Positions 34,918 to 43,153 of a DNA stretch of 64,000 nucleotides are shown piece after piece. The position numbers and the translations under genes were made by a program. This stretch comes from Amycolatopsis sp. CA-128772. Its GTDB lineage: Bacteria; Actinomycetota; Actinomycetes; Mycobacteriales; Pseudonocardiaceae. The DNA is taken from assembly GCF_002904295.1 (NCBI RefSeq), contig NZ_PPHG01000025.1, positions 62,001 to 126,000 of the forward strand, written 5' to 3'. The notes under the pieces are model-generated. The model did not search any database. It was not told the DNA's origin and saw nothing but the letters and a program-made list of their open reading frames with translations. The first letter of the stretch is position 1. The number at the start of each line of letters is the position of its first letter.

Positions 34918-37623
34918 TCAGCCGGGACCGGACGCGGCCAGCCGCTCCTGCACGCGGGCGTGGCGGAACTGGTAGACGCCGCCGGCCTGCCGGAGCACGC
35001 CGCGGCGGTGGGCGTCGTCGAGGAAGTGCATGAGGCGCCAGGGAAGGCGGCCGGTCGCGGCGAGCCAGACGTGGTGGACGAAGTAGTTGCCCCACGCGCG
35101 CGTCACCAGGACCGCCGGCCCGATGCCGCCGCCGAAGCACACGCCGACCACGAACGGCAGCACCGGGTTCGTCGCCGGCGGGAACACCTGGCCGCCGGCG
35201 ATCGCGCCGGCGAGGCCGTAGCAGACCGCGGCGACCCCGCGGGCCATGAAGAACCCGAACAGCGCGCCCGCCAGCCCGCCCGCGAGGGCCAGCGCGAGGT
35301 CGTAGCGGCCGCCCAGCACCGGCAGGAACCGCGTCTGCGCGGTGAACGCGAACGCCATCCCGTCGAACAACCCCAGCGACACCAGGAAGAAAACGGACAA
35401 CGCGATCGCGCCGGTCCGTTCGTTGCGCAGGATCGTCGCCGGGCCGGCCACGCGGCTGGCGTCGACCGGTTCCGCCAGCCACACGTGCACCGCGAACACC
35501 ATGCCGAACACCAGGGCCAGGACCACGACCAGGCCGGTGGCCAGGGACCAGCCCAGGCCGAGCAGGACATCCACGACGGCGCCGATCGCGAACCGGCCGG
35601 CGAACTTCCCGGCCGCGCCGGCGAACCGGAGTTCCGTGCGCAGCGGCTCCGGCGCGCGCCCGAAGCGGTGGGTCAGGTAGGCGGCGCCGCCGAAGGACAG
35701 GCCGTAGATCGCGGCCAGTCCCGGACCCTCGTCCACCCAGCCGGTGGCGACGAAGAACAGCGCGATCAGCACGCCGATCAGCCCCGACCGGGTGCGGACG
35801 GGCACCGCCCGGTACAGCTGCCACCAGGCCAGGTCGCGGCTGCGTGCCTGCTCGAGGTGCCGGGCCAGGAAGCCGAGCCAGTGCGCCGCCTGCTCCGCGG
35901 TGTACCGCCCGGACGGGCTGGTCTCCGGGTTGCGGCCCGGCGGCTGCGGCACCTGCGCGTAGGTGTTGGGGACGAACGAATCGAGCAGCCGTCCTTCGAG
36001 GGCTCCGGCGTCTCCGGCGTCGAGCAGCTCCGCGGGATCGGCGCCGGGGCGGCCGTAGGCGATCCGCGCGAGGTCGACCATCAGCGGCGTCCGCAGCACC
36101 CGGCCCAGTGGCGCGTCCGGCTCCCGGCGCAGCCGCTCGGCCACCGGGAGCCAGTGGTCCCGGTCGGCCCCCTGCCGCGCGGAGAGGTAGGTGAGCGCTT
36201 CCCGGCGGTCGACGGGCTCGAGCCGCACCACGGTGGCGCCGCTGAGCACCGGCCCGGATGCGCGCCGGACCTGCTCGTACTCGGCCGACCGGCTGGTCAG
36301 CACCAGCGAGCGGCCCACGGCCATGGTCTGGTCCAGCGCGTCGAGCGCGGCGGCACGCAGGCCGGTCGGCATCTCGTCGAGCCCGTCCAGCACCGGGAGG
36401 ACGTGGCCGCCGAGGACGAGCCGGGTGGGGGCGTCCCGGCCGTACTCCCGGGTGGTGAGCAGCGCGGGGTGGTTGGCGGCGAGCCGGCCCGCCAGCCACC
36501 GGTCGAGGTGCTCGCGCCGCGGATCCCAGGAGGCCGGTGACAGCAGGACCGGGACGGGCGCGCCCGGCGCGCGGACGCGCAGCAGCTCCAGCGTCAGCAC
36601 GAGGGCCAGCACCGACTTGCCGGAACCGGGCTCGCCGAGCACGACGAGCTGCGGCACCGGCAACGCGGCGAAGGCACCGGCGATGTCGTCGAGCTCGCCC
36701 CGGCCCGGGCCCGCGGCGGCCGACCAGCGCAGCGCGATCGGCTGCGGCCGGTGCAGCGAACGCAGCTCGGCTTCGGCGCGCCACTGCCACGTGACGGCTT
36801 CGGCCAGCTCGGTGACCGCGCGGTCGAAGTGGTGCTCCGGCGGGGTTTGCGGCGCCGGCTCTTGCTCTGGTTCGGCGGCCGGCTCGCTGGGCGCGGCTTC
36901 GGTGAGGATCCGGTCGTGGAGCCGGCGCAGGTCGGGGTTCGGGTCGACGCCGAGCTCGTCGGCCAGCCGGCGGCGCAGGCCGTGGAAGAGCGTCGACGCC
37001 TCGGCGCAGCGCCCTTCTTCGGCGAGCGCGCGCATCAGGAGGAGGTGGGCCAGTTCGCGGATCGGGTGCTCACCGCAGAACTCGGTCAGCCGGCGGACGA
37101 CGTCCCCCGTTTCGCCGAGCCGCAGCTGCCATCCGGCGCAGAGTCCCACGGCTTCGGCGCGCTGCTCGTCGAGCCCGGCGGCCCGGCCGGCCAGGGTGGT
37201 GGCGCGCAGGCCGTCGAGCGCCGGCCCCCGCCACAAGGCGAGCCCGGCGCGGATTTCCTCGACGGCGTCGACGAGTTTCGCCTGCCCGGCAAGCCCGCGG
37301 GCGGCCGCGACGTGCCGGCGGAACCGGAGGGCGTCGAGGTCGTCGGCGTCGGTCTGCAGCCGGTGACCGGGGCCGTCGGTGACGATCGACGCGCCGGCCT
37401 CGCCGAGCCGGCTGCGCAGCGCCGAAACGGAGTTCCGCACCTGCTTCACGGCCGTCACGGGCGGCTCGTCCTCCCAGAGCGCGTCGACCATCCGCTCGAC
37501 CGGCACGACGGAGTTGGCGTTGAGCAGCAGGGCGGCGAGCGCGCGCTGCTGGCGCGGGCTGGCCAGCGCGACCCGGTCCCCGTGGGCGCGCACTTCCAGC
37601 GTCCCGAGAATCCGGAACCTCAT
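34918..37623 (-). CDS. SARP-family regulator with NACHT NTPase and membrane domain
   Basis: A 901-residue protein. Residues ~1-95 are the OmpR-like winged helix (FRILGTLEVRAHGDRVALAS) and ~100-245 the BTAD domain of SARP activators. Residues ~320-520 are a NACHT-type NTPase (Walker A GEPGSGKS 330-337, Walker B VLDGLDE 411-417). From ~612 to ~850 there are several hydrophobic segments (such as GLIGVLIALFFVATGW and TGLVVVLALVFGMVFAV), and the C-terminus is GVLRQAGGVYQFRHARVQ. AfsR-type SARPs carry NB-ARC and TPR domains instead. ATG 37623 follows AGGGGGAA. It is a candidate activator of the three SARP-box operons. Confidence 0.88.
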   Translation of the reverse strand: MRFRILGTLEVRAHGDRVALASPRQQRALAALLLNANSVVPVERMVDALWEDEPPVTAVKQVRNSVSALRSRLGEAGASIVTDGPGHRLQTDADDLDALRFRRHVAAARGLAGQAKLVDAVEEIRAGLALWRGPALDGLRATTLAGRAAGLDEQRAEAVGLCAGWQLRLGETGDVVRRLTEFCGEHPIRELAHLLLMRALAEEGRCAEASTLFHGLRRRLADELGVDPNPDLRRLHDRILTEAAPSEPAAEPEQEPAPQTPPEHHFDRAVTELAEAVTWQWRAEAELRSLHRPQPIALRWSAAAGPGRGELDDIAGAFAALPVPQLVVLGEPGSGKSVLALVLTLELLRVRAPGAPVPVLLSPASWDPRREHLDRWLAGRLAANHPALLTTREYGRDAPTRLVLGGHVLPVLDGLDEMPTGLRAAALDALDQTMAVGRSLVLTSRSAEYEQVRRASGPVLSGATVVRLEPVDRREALTYLSARQGADRDHWLPVAERLRREPDAPLGRVLRTPLMVDLARIAYGRPGADPAELLDAGDAGALEGRLLDSFVPNTYAQVPQPPGRNPETSPSGRYTAEQAAHWLGFLARHLEQARSRDLAWWQLYRAVPVRTRSGLIGVLIALFFVATGWVDEGPGLAAIYGLSFGGAAYLTHRFGRAPEPLRTELRFAGAAGKFAGRFAIGAVVDVLLGLGWSLATGLVVVLALVFGMVFAVHVWLAEPVDASRVAGPATILRNERTGAIALSVFFLVSLGLFDGMAFAFTAQTRFLPVLGGRYDLALALAGGLAGALFGFFMARGVAAVCYGLAGAIAGGQVFPPATNPVLPFVVGVCFGGGIGPAVLVTRAWGNYFVHHVWLAATGRLPWRLMHFLDDAHRRGVLRQAGGVYQFRHARVQERLAASGPG

Positions 37624-37682
37624 CGCGTTCCCCCTCGCTCCCAGACGGTCGCCCCTTCCGGAACCCGCAGGTGAACCGACGC

Positions 37683-37700
37683 GAGGACGAAACGAGGACG
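37683..37700 (-). repeat. GAGGACG heptamer repeat, 11-bp period, upstream of SARP gene
   Basis: GAGGACG occurs at 37683-37689 and 37694-37700, exactly 11 bp apart, about 60 bp before the SARP ATG. The period matches SARP sites, but the sequence differs from the GCTGAC boxes and no -10 was identified. It may be an autoregulatory site. Confidence 0.35.
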
Positions 37701-37719
37701 GCGTCCGGAACCGCAGGGC

Positions 37720-38100
37720 CACGGCGAAAGAGGGGGAATGCCGGGGCGACCCGGTGGCGGGCGCGTCGTTGGGGGTCGCGCCCTCCACCGGGACCGCTCG
37801 GGGCCCGCGCGACCAGCCCAGGCCCCAGCCGAACTCCGTGCCGCCGCCGTTGGGCACCAGCATCACGATCTGCGACGCGAACAGCAGCCCCTAGAATGCC
37901 GTCACCAGCAACGCGCCCGCTTCTTCGCCACGCCGGTGCAGCCGCACGACCAGCCACACCGCGGGCCCGGCGAGCACCGCCGCCACCCCGACCGCCACCG
38001 CCACCGCCAGCGACCAGGGCGCCAGCTCCGAAGCCCGGTTGACCAGCCCGGAACATCACTGCCTCGAGCGCCACGAACGTGCGCAGGGCCCGCTGGAACA
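37720..38100 (-). pseudogene. Remnant of a small membrane protein gene
   Basis: The 636-bp gap between the SARP gene and the SEFIR-NPCBM gene contains, on the minus strand, protein-like reading: ELAPWSLAVAVAVGVAAVLA, GPAVWLVVRLHRRGEEAGAL, then an in-frame TAG near 37893, then LLFASQIVMLVPNGGGTEFG and WGLGWSRGPRAVPVEG. A frame change near 38050 precedes this. It looks like a degraded short membrane protein with at least two segments. Identity unknown; no intact gene was seen here. Confidence 0.4.
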
Positions 38101-38259
38101 CGGCGGCCGCGCACCCGGCGCCGGTGGCGTGCCGTGTCCCGGCGGGCGGCCGTGAGCGGGACTGGACAGAAGCTGGACAATCCGCCACGCGGGCCGCCGG
38201 GCCGCAATTCTTGCTGTTCAATCGGACTGATTCCGCCGGCAGAACGAGGAAACAGCTGG

Positions 38260-39252
38260 ATGAACACCGGAGAACACCCGCGGGTCTTCATCAGTTATGC
38301 GCACGACTCGGCCGCCCACCAGGATCTCGTCCGGCAGTTTGCCACTTTCCTGCAGGCACAGCTGGGTGTCGAGGTGTTTTTCGACCAATGGGTCGACGGC
38401 CACCGGCTGGACTGGTCGCTGTGGGCCGCCCAGCACCTCACCAAGGCCGACTTCGTGCTGGCCATCGCCTCGCCCGCCTACAAACGCCGTGCCGAGGGCG
38501 ACGAGGTTCCCGACGTCGGCCGGGGCTCGCAGTTCGAGGCGGCGATGATCAGGGACAACCTGACCAGGGACCTGCCGCGGGAAACCCGGCGAATTCTTCC
38601 CGTGGTCCTTCCCGGGCGGAGCGTCGCCGAGATCCCCTCGTTCCTCAACGCCCATTCCACCACCCGGTACGAGATCACGGAATTCACCCTCGAAGGAACC
38701 GCGAGCCTGCTGGCCGCGTTCACCGGCGTCCCCCGCTTCGCGCCACCGAGAATCGGCGACTGGGTCGGCGCCCGGACGGCCGGACGGCCGGCCTCGGGGG
38801 CACAGCTGCTCACCACGGTGCTCAGCCCGGTCGCCAGCACGTCGGACATCCGGTTCACCGGCGCCGAGATCGACGGGATGCACCGGGGCAGCAGCATCGT
38901 CTACCGGCCGCAGCTGTTCGCCAACGACCCCCGCGGCGTCGTCGAGTTCAACCTGAGCCGCCGGTACCGGCGGTTCGAGTCGGTCGCCGGGGTGCTCGAC
39001 GACGCCGACGAGGCCGACCAGGTGGGCTACTTCCAGGTATTCCTCGACAACGTGCCCCAAGGCCAGTTCGAGGCCCGCCTCGGCAGGCCGGCCTGGATCC
39101 AGTGCGACGTCATCAACGTGCTGCGGATGAAGCTCGTCGCCTGGCGGCCCGGGATGACGCTGCACCCGCTGGCCGCCGGGGCGGCGATGGCGGTCGGCCG
39201 GTCGAACCGGCTGCCGTCGCTGGGCTGGGGCGACCCCACCCTGGTCGAATAG
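38260..39252 (+). CDS. SEFIR-NPCBM two-domain protein
   Basis: A 330-residue protein. Residues ~8-150 form a SEFIR domain (RVFISYAHDS, VEVFFDQWVDGHRLDWSLWA, FVLAIASPAYKRR, ILPVVLPGRSVAEIPSFL). Residues ~185-310 resemble the NPCBM/NEW2 carbohydrate-binding-like fold (VVEFNLSRRYRRFESVAGVL, VGYFQVFLDNVPQ, VINVLRMKLVAW). There is no signal peptide, so it is presumably cytoplasmic. ATG 38260 follows GAGGAA. It converges, across a strong hairpin, on a gene ending in the same NPCBM-type domain. The function is unknown. Confidence 0.8.
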   Translation: MNTGEHPRVFISYAHDSAAHQDLVRQFATFLQAQLGVEVFFDQWVDGHRLDWSLWAAQHLTKADFVLAIASPAYKRRAEGDEVPDVGRGSQFEAAMIRDNLTRDLPRETRRILPVVLPGRSVAEIPSFLNAHSTTRYEITEFTLEGTASLLAAFTGVPRFAPPRIGDWVGARTAGRPASGAQLLTTVLSPVASTSDIRFTGAEIDGMHRGSSIVYRPQLFANDPRGVVEFNLSRRYRRFESVAGVLDDADEADQVGYFQVFLDNVPQGQFEARLGRPAWIQCDVINVLRMKLVAWRPGMTLHPLAAGAAMAVGRSNRLPSLGWGDPTLVE

Positions 39253-39255
39253 CGG

Positions 39256-39295
39256 GCAAGGGGGCCCGGCGCGAATGCGCGCCGGGCCCCCTTGC
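39256..39295. terminator. Strong bidirectional terminator hairpin
   Basis: A perfect 18-bp inverted repeat, 39256-39273 paired with 39278-39295, with the 4-nt loop AATG. It lies between the converging SEFIR-NPCBM and pseudokinase genes and should end both transcripts. Confidence 0.85.
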
Positions 39296-39303
39296 TGCTG
39301 TGC

Positions 39304-41043
39304 TCAGCTGGTCGTCGTCGGCGTCGGCGCCTCTCCCGGCAGGCCGAGCAGCTTCGCCTCGCCCAGGTCGAAGGCGTCACCTCCGACACCGTTGTTGCAG
39401 GTGGGGTTGGCGACCTGCCAGGACAGCCGCAGCCGCAGCACGCCGCTCAGGTCGACGTCGACGGGGGTCGCTTTGCCCAGTTCCAAGGTCACGGACTTCA
39501 GCTTGCGGCCGTCCCCGAACACCTCGAACTGCACCTTCAGGCCCGCGTCCCCGGAGTTGTCGTCCATTCCCGCCGTCGAGACGAACCGGCGGTACCCCTT
39601 CGACACGTTGTACTCGATCGCGCCTGTGTCGCGGCAGTACGAGACGCCCTTCGAAACCGTGTGCAGGTAGCTCTTCCCCGCGATGTTCCCCGGCTGGCTG
39701 TCGTTCGACCAGGAACTGCCGTTGACCGGCCGCAGGTCGGCCAGGTAGACCTCGACGGCGGACTGCGCCACGGTCAGTTTGATGTGCCCGGTCAACGCCG
39801 CACCCGCCCTCGGGTCCTGGCCGATCACCGTACCCGGGGCCGCGGTCTGCTCGATGGAGTCGACCGTCTCGATCTGGATGCCGTTGCCCAGCAGGTCCTG
39901 CGCCTCCGCCAGCTTCTTGCCGACCAGGTCGGGGGCGACGGTCGGAGCGGCCGAGGTGGTGGTCGTGGCCACTTCCGAGGACGTTGCCGCCACCGGCGGA
40001 GCCGGCGCGGCAACGGACGGGGCCGCAGCGGGCGCCGACCCGGAGCCGACGCTCAGTGCCGTGATGGTCCCGGCGACCGCCAGCACCCCGACGATCGCGA
40101 GGGGCACCAGCTTCTTCTTCCGCCGCCGGGGCGGCGGCGGGGCGACGTAGGGAGTGTCGAACACCGTGTCTCCGATCCCCGGCGGCGGCGTCGCCCCGGA
40201 CTTGGTGCCGTGCCGCCCGTAGGTCGGCACCGGTGGGCGCTCCAGCCGTGGCCCGACCGGGCTGTTCGCCAGGTCCGGCACGATCGCTTCGAGCACCGCA
40301 CCGATCCGGTCGGCGGCCGGGCGCAGCGCCGGGTCCACCGCGAGCAGCAGCCGCACGACCTCCCAGAGCGGATCCGGCATGTCACCCGGGCGGCCGGGCT
40401 CCTCGTCGTCGCGCCGGACGTATCCGGCGGGGAAGGGCACCACCCCGCAATAGAGCTCGTAAACCATGACACCGAGGGCGTAGAGATCCGTCGCACCGGT
40501 GGGCTCGCCACCGCCCACGATCTCCGGCGCGAGGTACTTCGACGCGCCCCGCATCGATACCTGCGGTTCCCGCGGAAGGACCCGGAACAACCCGGCGCCG
40601 ACGAGCTTCGGGACCCGGACGGATCCGGAGTCGTCCATCAGGACGTTCTCCGGGCGCACGTCGCCGTGCACCGCCCCCACGCCGTGGATCGCGTGGAGGG
40701 CGGCGGCAACGCCGGCGGCGATCCGGGCGATCTCCTTCGGCAGCAGCGTCCCGGACGCGTCGAGGCGATCGCGCAGGGAACCGCCGGGCACCGCGTCCAG
40801 CACGAGCGTCACCACGTCGTCCTCGGTCAGGATGTCCTGCACCGTAACGAGGTTGCGGTCGACGAGTCCCAGCAGGACGGACTGCTCGCGCATGAAGGCG
40901 GCGCGCTCCCCGGAGAGGCCGGCCGGCAGCCGCCGGCACACGACCTCCCGGCCGGCCGGGTCCACCGCGGCCCGGATCGTCCCCCACGTGTCCCGCGCCA
41001 GTTCCGCACCGAGCCGGTACTGCCCGGCGAACTCAGGCTCCAT
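39304..41043 (-). CDS. PASTA/NPCBM-domain Ser/Thr pseudokinase, membrane-anchored
   Basis: A 579-residue protein: kinase-like domain (~10-255), basic juxtamembrane RRRKKK, one membrane span (~312-330), Ala/Pro/Thr linker, PASTA repeat (~366-427, DLVGKKLAEAQDLLGNG) and NPCBM-like domain (~432-560). Kinase motifs are degraded: the glycine loop is LGAELARDTWG, the beta-3 lysine position is VVCRRL, HRD is HGDVRPEN and DFG is replaced by LVGAG, so phosphotransfer is unlikely. ATG 41043 has GGAGG 10 nt upstream; an ATG at 41067 is possible. The outer NPCBM part suggests binding of sugar or cell-wall material. Confidence 0.85.
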   Translation of the reverse strand: MEPEFAGQYRLGAELARDTWGTIRAAVDPAGREVVCRRLPAGLSGERAAFMREQSVLLGLVDRNLVTVQDILTEDDVVTLVLDAVPGGSLRDRLDASGTLLPKEIARIAAGVAAALHAIHGVGAVHGDVRPENVLMDDSGSVRVPKLVGAGLFRVLPREPQVSMRGASKYLAPEIVGGGEPTGATDLYALGVMVYELYCGVVPFPAGYVRRDDEEPGRPGDMPDPLWEVVRLLLAVDPALRPAADRIGAVLEAIVPDLANSPVGPRLERPPVPTYGRHGTKSGATPPPGIGDTVFDTPYVAPPPPRRRKKKLVPLAIVGVLAVAGTITALSVGSGSAPAAAPSVAAPAPPVAATSSEVATTTTSAAPTVAPDLVGKKLAEAQDLLGNGIQIETVDSIEQTAAPGTVIGQDPRAGAALTGHIKLTVAQSAVEVYLADLRPVNGSSWSNDSQPGNIAGKSYLHTVSKGVSYCRDTGAIEYNVSKGYRRFVSTAGMDDNSGDAGLKVQFEVFGDGRKLKSVTLELGKATPVDVDLSGVLRLRLSWQVANPTCNNGVGGDAFDLGEAKLLGLPGEAPTPTTTS

Positions 41044-41365
41044 TCTGTCCCACCCTCCATCAGGCACTCACCCATACGCACGACCTCACCCGGCGTCATG
41101 GCTCAACAGTCGGACACGACGTCACAGTCGCTACCGGCACCCGGGAATCTCCCGGTAACTGTCATGGTTCTGACCAGTTTTCCGGAGGAAAGCCGCACGG
41201 AATCCGGCGCCGGGGTGGAGTGCTGACATCACGTTTCGGGGCGCGGTGAAGCGGCCGCGTAACGACCTGGAGGACCCCGGCGACTGCCGGGATCAAAATG
41301 TTCGAACGGACGGCCGTGGAATACCGGAAGGACTTTCCGCCTGTTCATGACCCGAGGAGCAGAAC

Positions 41366-41509
41366 ATGACCATCGGACAGCAGCCGGCCGGCACCCGCCC
41401 CGCAACTCCCTACAGCCGCGCAACGCTGCGTTACTTCACCGCCATCCCGGGAATGCGAGCCCGGATCGCCTCCAGTTCGGCTTCGTCCGAAATTCCCTGG
41501 AAGTCGTAG
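41366..41509 (+). CDS. Possible small ORF (47 aa) with a strong ribosome-binding site
   Basis: ATG 41366 is preceded by GAGGAG at ideal distance and encodes 47 residues beginning MTIGQQPAGTRPATPYSRAT. The second half is antisense to the aldo/keto reductase 3' end, so this may be the truncated start of a lost gene. The rest of 41044-41430 holds only the pseudokinase upstream region; nothing else was recognised. Confidence 0.25.
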   Translation: MTIGQQPAGTRPATPYSRATLRYFTAIPGMRARIASSSASSEIPWKS

Positions 41510-42480
41510 CGCGGCGTGTACGGCGCCTCCAGTTCGCGGACCTCCGCGTCGCTCAGGACGACGTCCAGTGACGCCACCGCGTCGTCCAGCTGCTGCACCG
41601 AGCCCGCGCCGACCAGGGGGGCCGTCACCACCGGCCGGCGGTGCAGCCACGCCAGGGCGATCTGGGCCCGGCTCACGCCGCGCGCCTCCGCGAGCCGGCC
41701 GGCCGCCGCCACGATTGCGCGGTTCGAGGCTTCTTCCGCGGGTGAATACAGCATGTCGGCGAAGGCGGCGTCCGTTGTGGACCGGGCCGTCGACTTCGCG
41801 TCGTCCCAGGCGCGGGCCAGGCGGCCGCGGGCCAGGGGGCTCCAGATGATCGTGCCGACGCCTTCGTCCAGGCACAGCGGGATCATTTCGCGTTCCTCCT
41901 CGCGGGCCAGCAGGTTGTAGTGGTCCTGCATGGTCGCGAACCGCGCCCAGCCGTGCTGCTTCTGCAGGTTCAGCGCCTTCGCGAACTCCCACGCGTGCAT
42001 GGACGACGCGCCGAGGTAGCGCACCTTGCCCGTCTTGACCAGGTCGCTGAGCGCTTCGAGGGTTTCCTCCAGCGGTGTCGCGTGGTCGTTGCGGTGGACC
42101 TGGTACAGGTCGATGTAGTCGGTGCCCAGGCGGCGCAGGGAATGGTCGACCTCGGTCATGATCGCCTTGCGGGACAGGCCGCGGCCGTTGGGGCCGGGCC
42201 GCATCGGGTGGCGCAGCTTGGTCGCGATCACCACGTCGTCGCGCACCGCGAAGTCCTTCAGCGCGCGGCCGAGGATCTCCTCGCTCGACCCGTTCGAGTA
42301 CATGTTGGCCGTGTCGAAGAAGTTGATGCCCGCGGCCAGCGCGTGCTGGATCAGGGGCCGCGCCTGCTCCTCGCCGAGCGACCAGACGGGGTGGCCGCGG
42401 TCGGGTTCGCCGTAGCTCATCGCGCCGATCGCGATGGGCGAGACGTCCAGGCCGGTGGTGCCGAGCTTCACGTAACGCAT
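41431..42480 (-). CDS. Aldo/keto reductase
   Basis: A 349-residue aldo/keto reductase. The catalytic Tyr lies in FFDTANMYSNGSSEEILG (Asp and Tyr), Lys in VIATKLRH and His in LYQVHRND, with a C-terminal cofactor segment (APLVGAGSVQQLDDAV). It uses NADPH to reduce a carbonyl compound and resembles voltage-channel-beta-like AKRs. The gene is divergent to a TetR regulator, and its promoter region holds two palindromes, so it is probably repressed by that protein. The natural substrate is unknown. Confidence 0.93.
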   Translation of the reverse strand: MRYVKLGTTGLDVSPIAIGAMSYGEPDRGHPVWSLGEEQARPLIQHALAAGINFFDTANMYSNGSSEEILGRALKDFAVRDDVVIATKLRHPMRPGPNGRGLSRKAIMTEVDHSLRRLGTDYIDLYQVHRNDHATPLEETLEALSDLVKTGKVRYLGASSMHAWEFAKALNLQKQHGWARFATMQDHYNLLAREEEREMIPLCLDEGVGTIIWSPLARGRLARAWDDAKSTARSTTDAAFADMLYSPAEEASNRAIVAAAGRLAEARGVSRAQIALAWLHRRPVVTAPLVGAGSVQQLDDAVASLDVVLSDAEVRELEAPYTPRYDFQGISDEAELEAIRARIPGMAVK

Positions 42481-42497
42481 GGAGAGCCTCCTCGGAA

Positions 42498-42550
42498 ACT
42501 CGCGGAGGATCCTCCGCGAGTGACCGCCAAACTAGCGGAGGATTCTCCGC
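42498..42550. promoter_or_regulatory. Two palindromic operators between AKR and TetR genes
   Basis: A perfect 24-bp palindrome at 42498-42521 (core CGCGGAGGATCCTCCGCG) and a second copy, GCGGAGGATTCTCCGC at 42535-42550 with one mismatch, lie in the 70-bp gap. The second ends directly before the first TetR ATG. They are probable TetR operators controlling both genes. Confidence 0.8.
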
Positions 42551-43153
42551 ATGTCAAAGATGAGGCATGATCGGGCCATGACGGATGGGACGTACGGCAC
42601 CCAGCGCAAGGCCGCCGCGCGCAACCGGGTCGCGATCATCGAAGCCGCCCACGAGCTGTTCGCGCAGAACCCGCTCGTGCCGCTGAGCGAGGTCGCCAAG
42701 CGCGCCGGCGTCGGCGCGGGCACGCTCTACCGCCACTTCCCCACCCGCGAAGACCTGATCCTCGCCGCCTACCAGCACGACATCGAGCGCCTGACCACCA
42801 CCGCCGACGAAGTGCTGAGGCGCCACGCGTCGGCGAAGGCCGCCTTCGTCGAGTGGTTCGAGACGCTGTCCGCCTACATCCGCATCAAGCACGGCCTCGG
42901 TGACGCGCTGCACAGCGCCGCGGCCCAGGACGTGATCGACGCCGCCTGGGCCCCGACGTCGGCGGCGGTGGCGAAGCTCGTCGAGGCGTGCGTGGCCGAG
43001 GGCACGATCGCCCCCGGGCACGATCCGGCGGACATCATCATGCTGATGAGCTTCCTGTGGCGCGTCGCGAACGACGACGAAGGCGCCGCACAGGGGCGGC
43101 GCCTGATCGCCACGGTGTTTTCGGGCCTGCAGGCGCCTCCTCAGCCGGCCTGA
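42551..43153 (+). CDS. TetR-family transcriptional regulator (AKR-linked)
   Basis: A TetR regulator of up to 200 residues. The helix-turn-helix is LSEVAKRAGVGAGTLYRHFP followed by TREDLILAAY. The start is uncertain: ATG 42551 touches the operator, and ATG 42578 would remove nine residues and is plausible. Divergent to the aldo/keto reductase and most likely its repressor. The 3' end overlaps the converging DUF308-like gene by 13 bp. Confidence 0.92.
   Translation: MSKMRHDRAMTDGTYGTQRKAAARNRVAIIEAAHELFAQNPLVPLSEVAKRAGVGAGTLYRHFPTREDLILAAYQHDIERLTTTADEVLRRHASAKAAFVEWFETLSAYIRIKHGLGDALHSAAAQDVIDAAWAPTSAAVAKLVEACVAEGTIAPGHDPADIIMLMSFLWRVANDDEGAAQGRRLIATVFSGLQAPPQPA

Noticed and set aside
30251..41043. 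SEFIR and NACHT proteins as a known phage-defence island
   Set aside because: No recognised effector set, recombinase or defence gene pair is present, and the NACHT domain is in a SARP regulator. Kept as separate observations.
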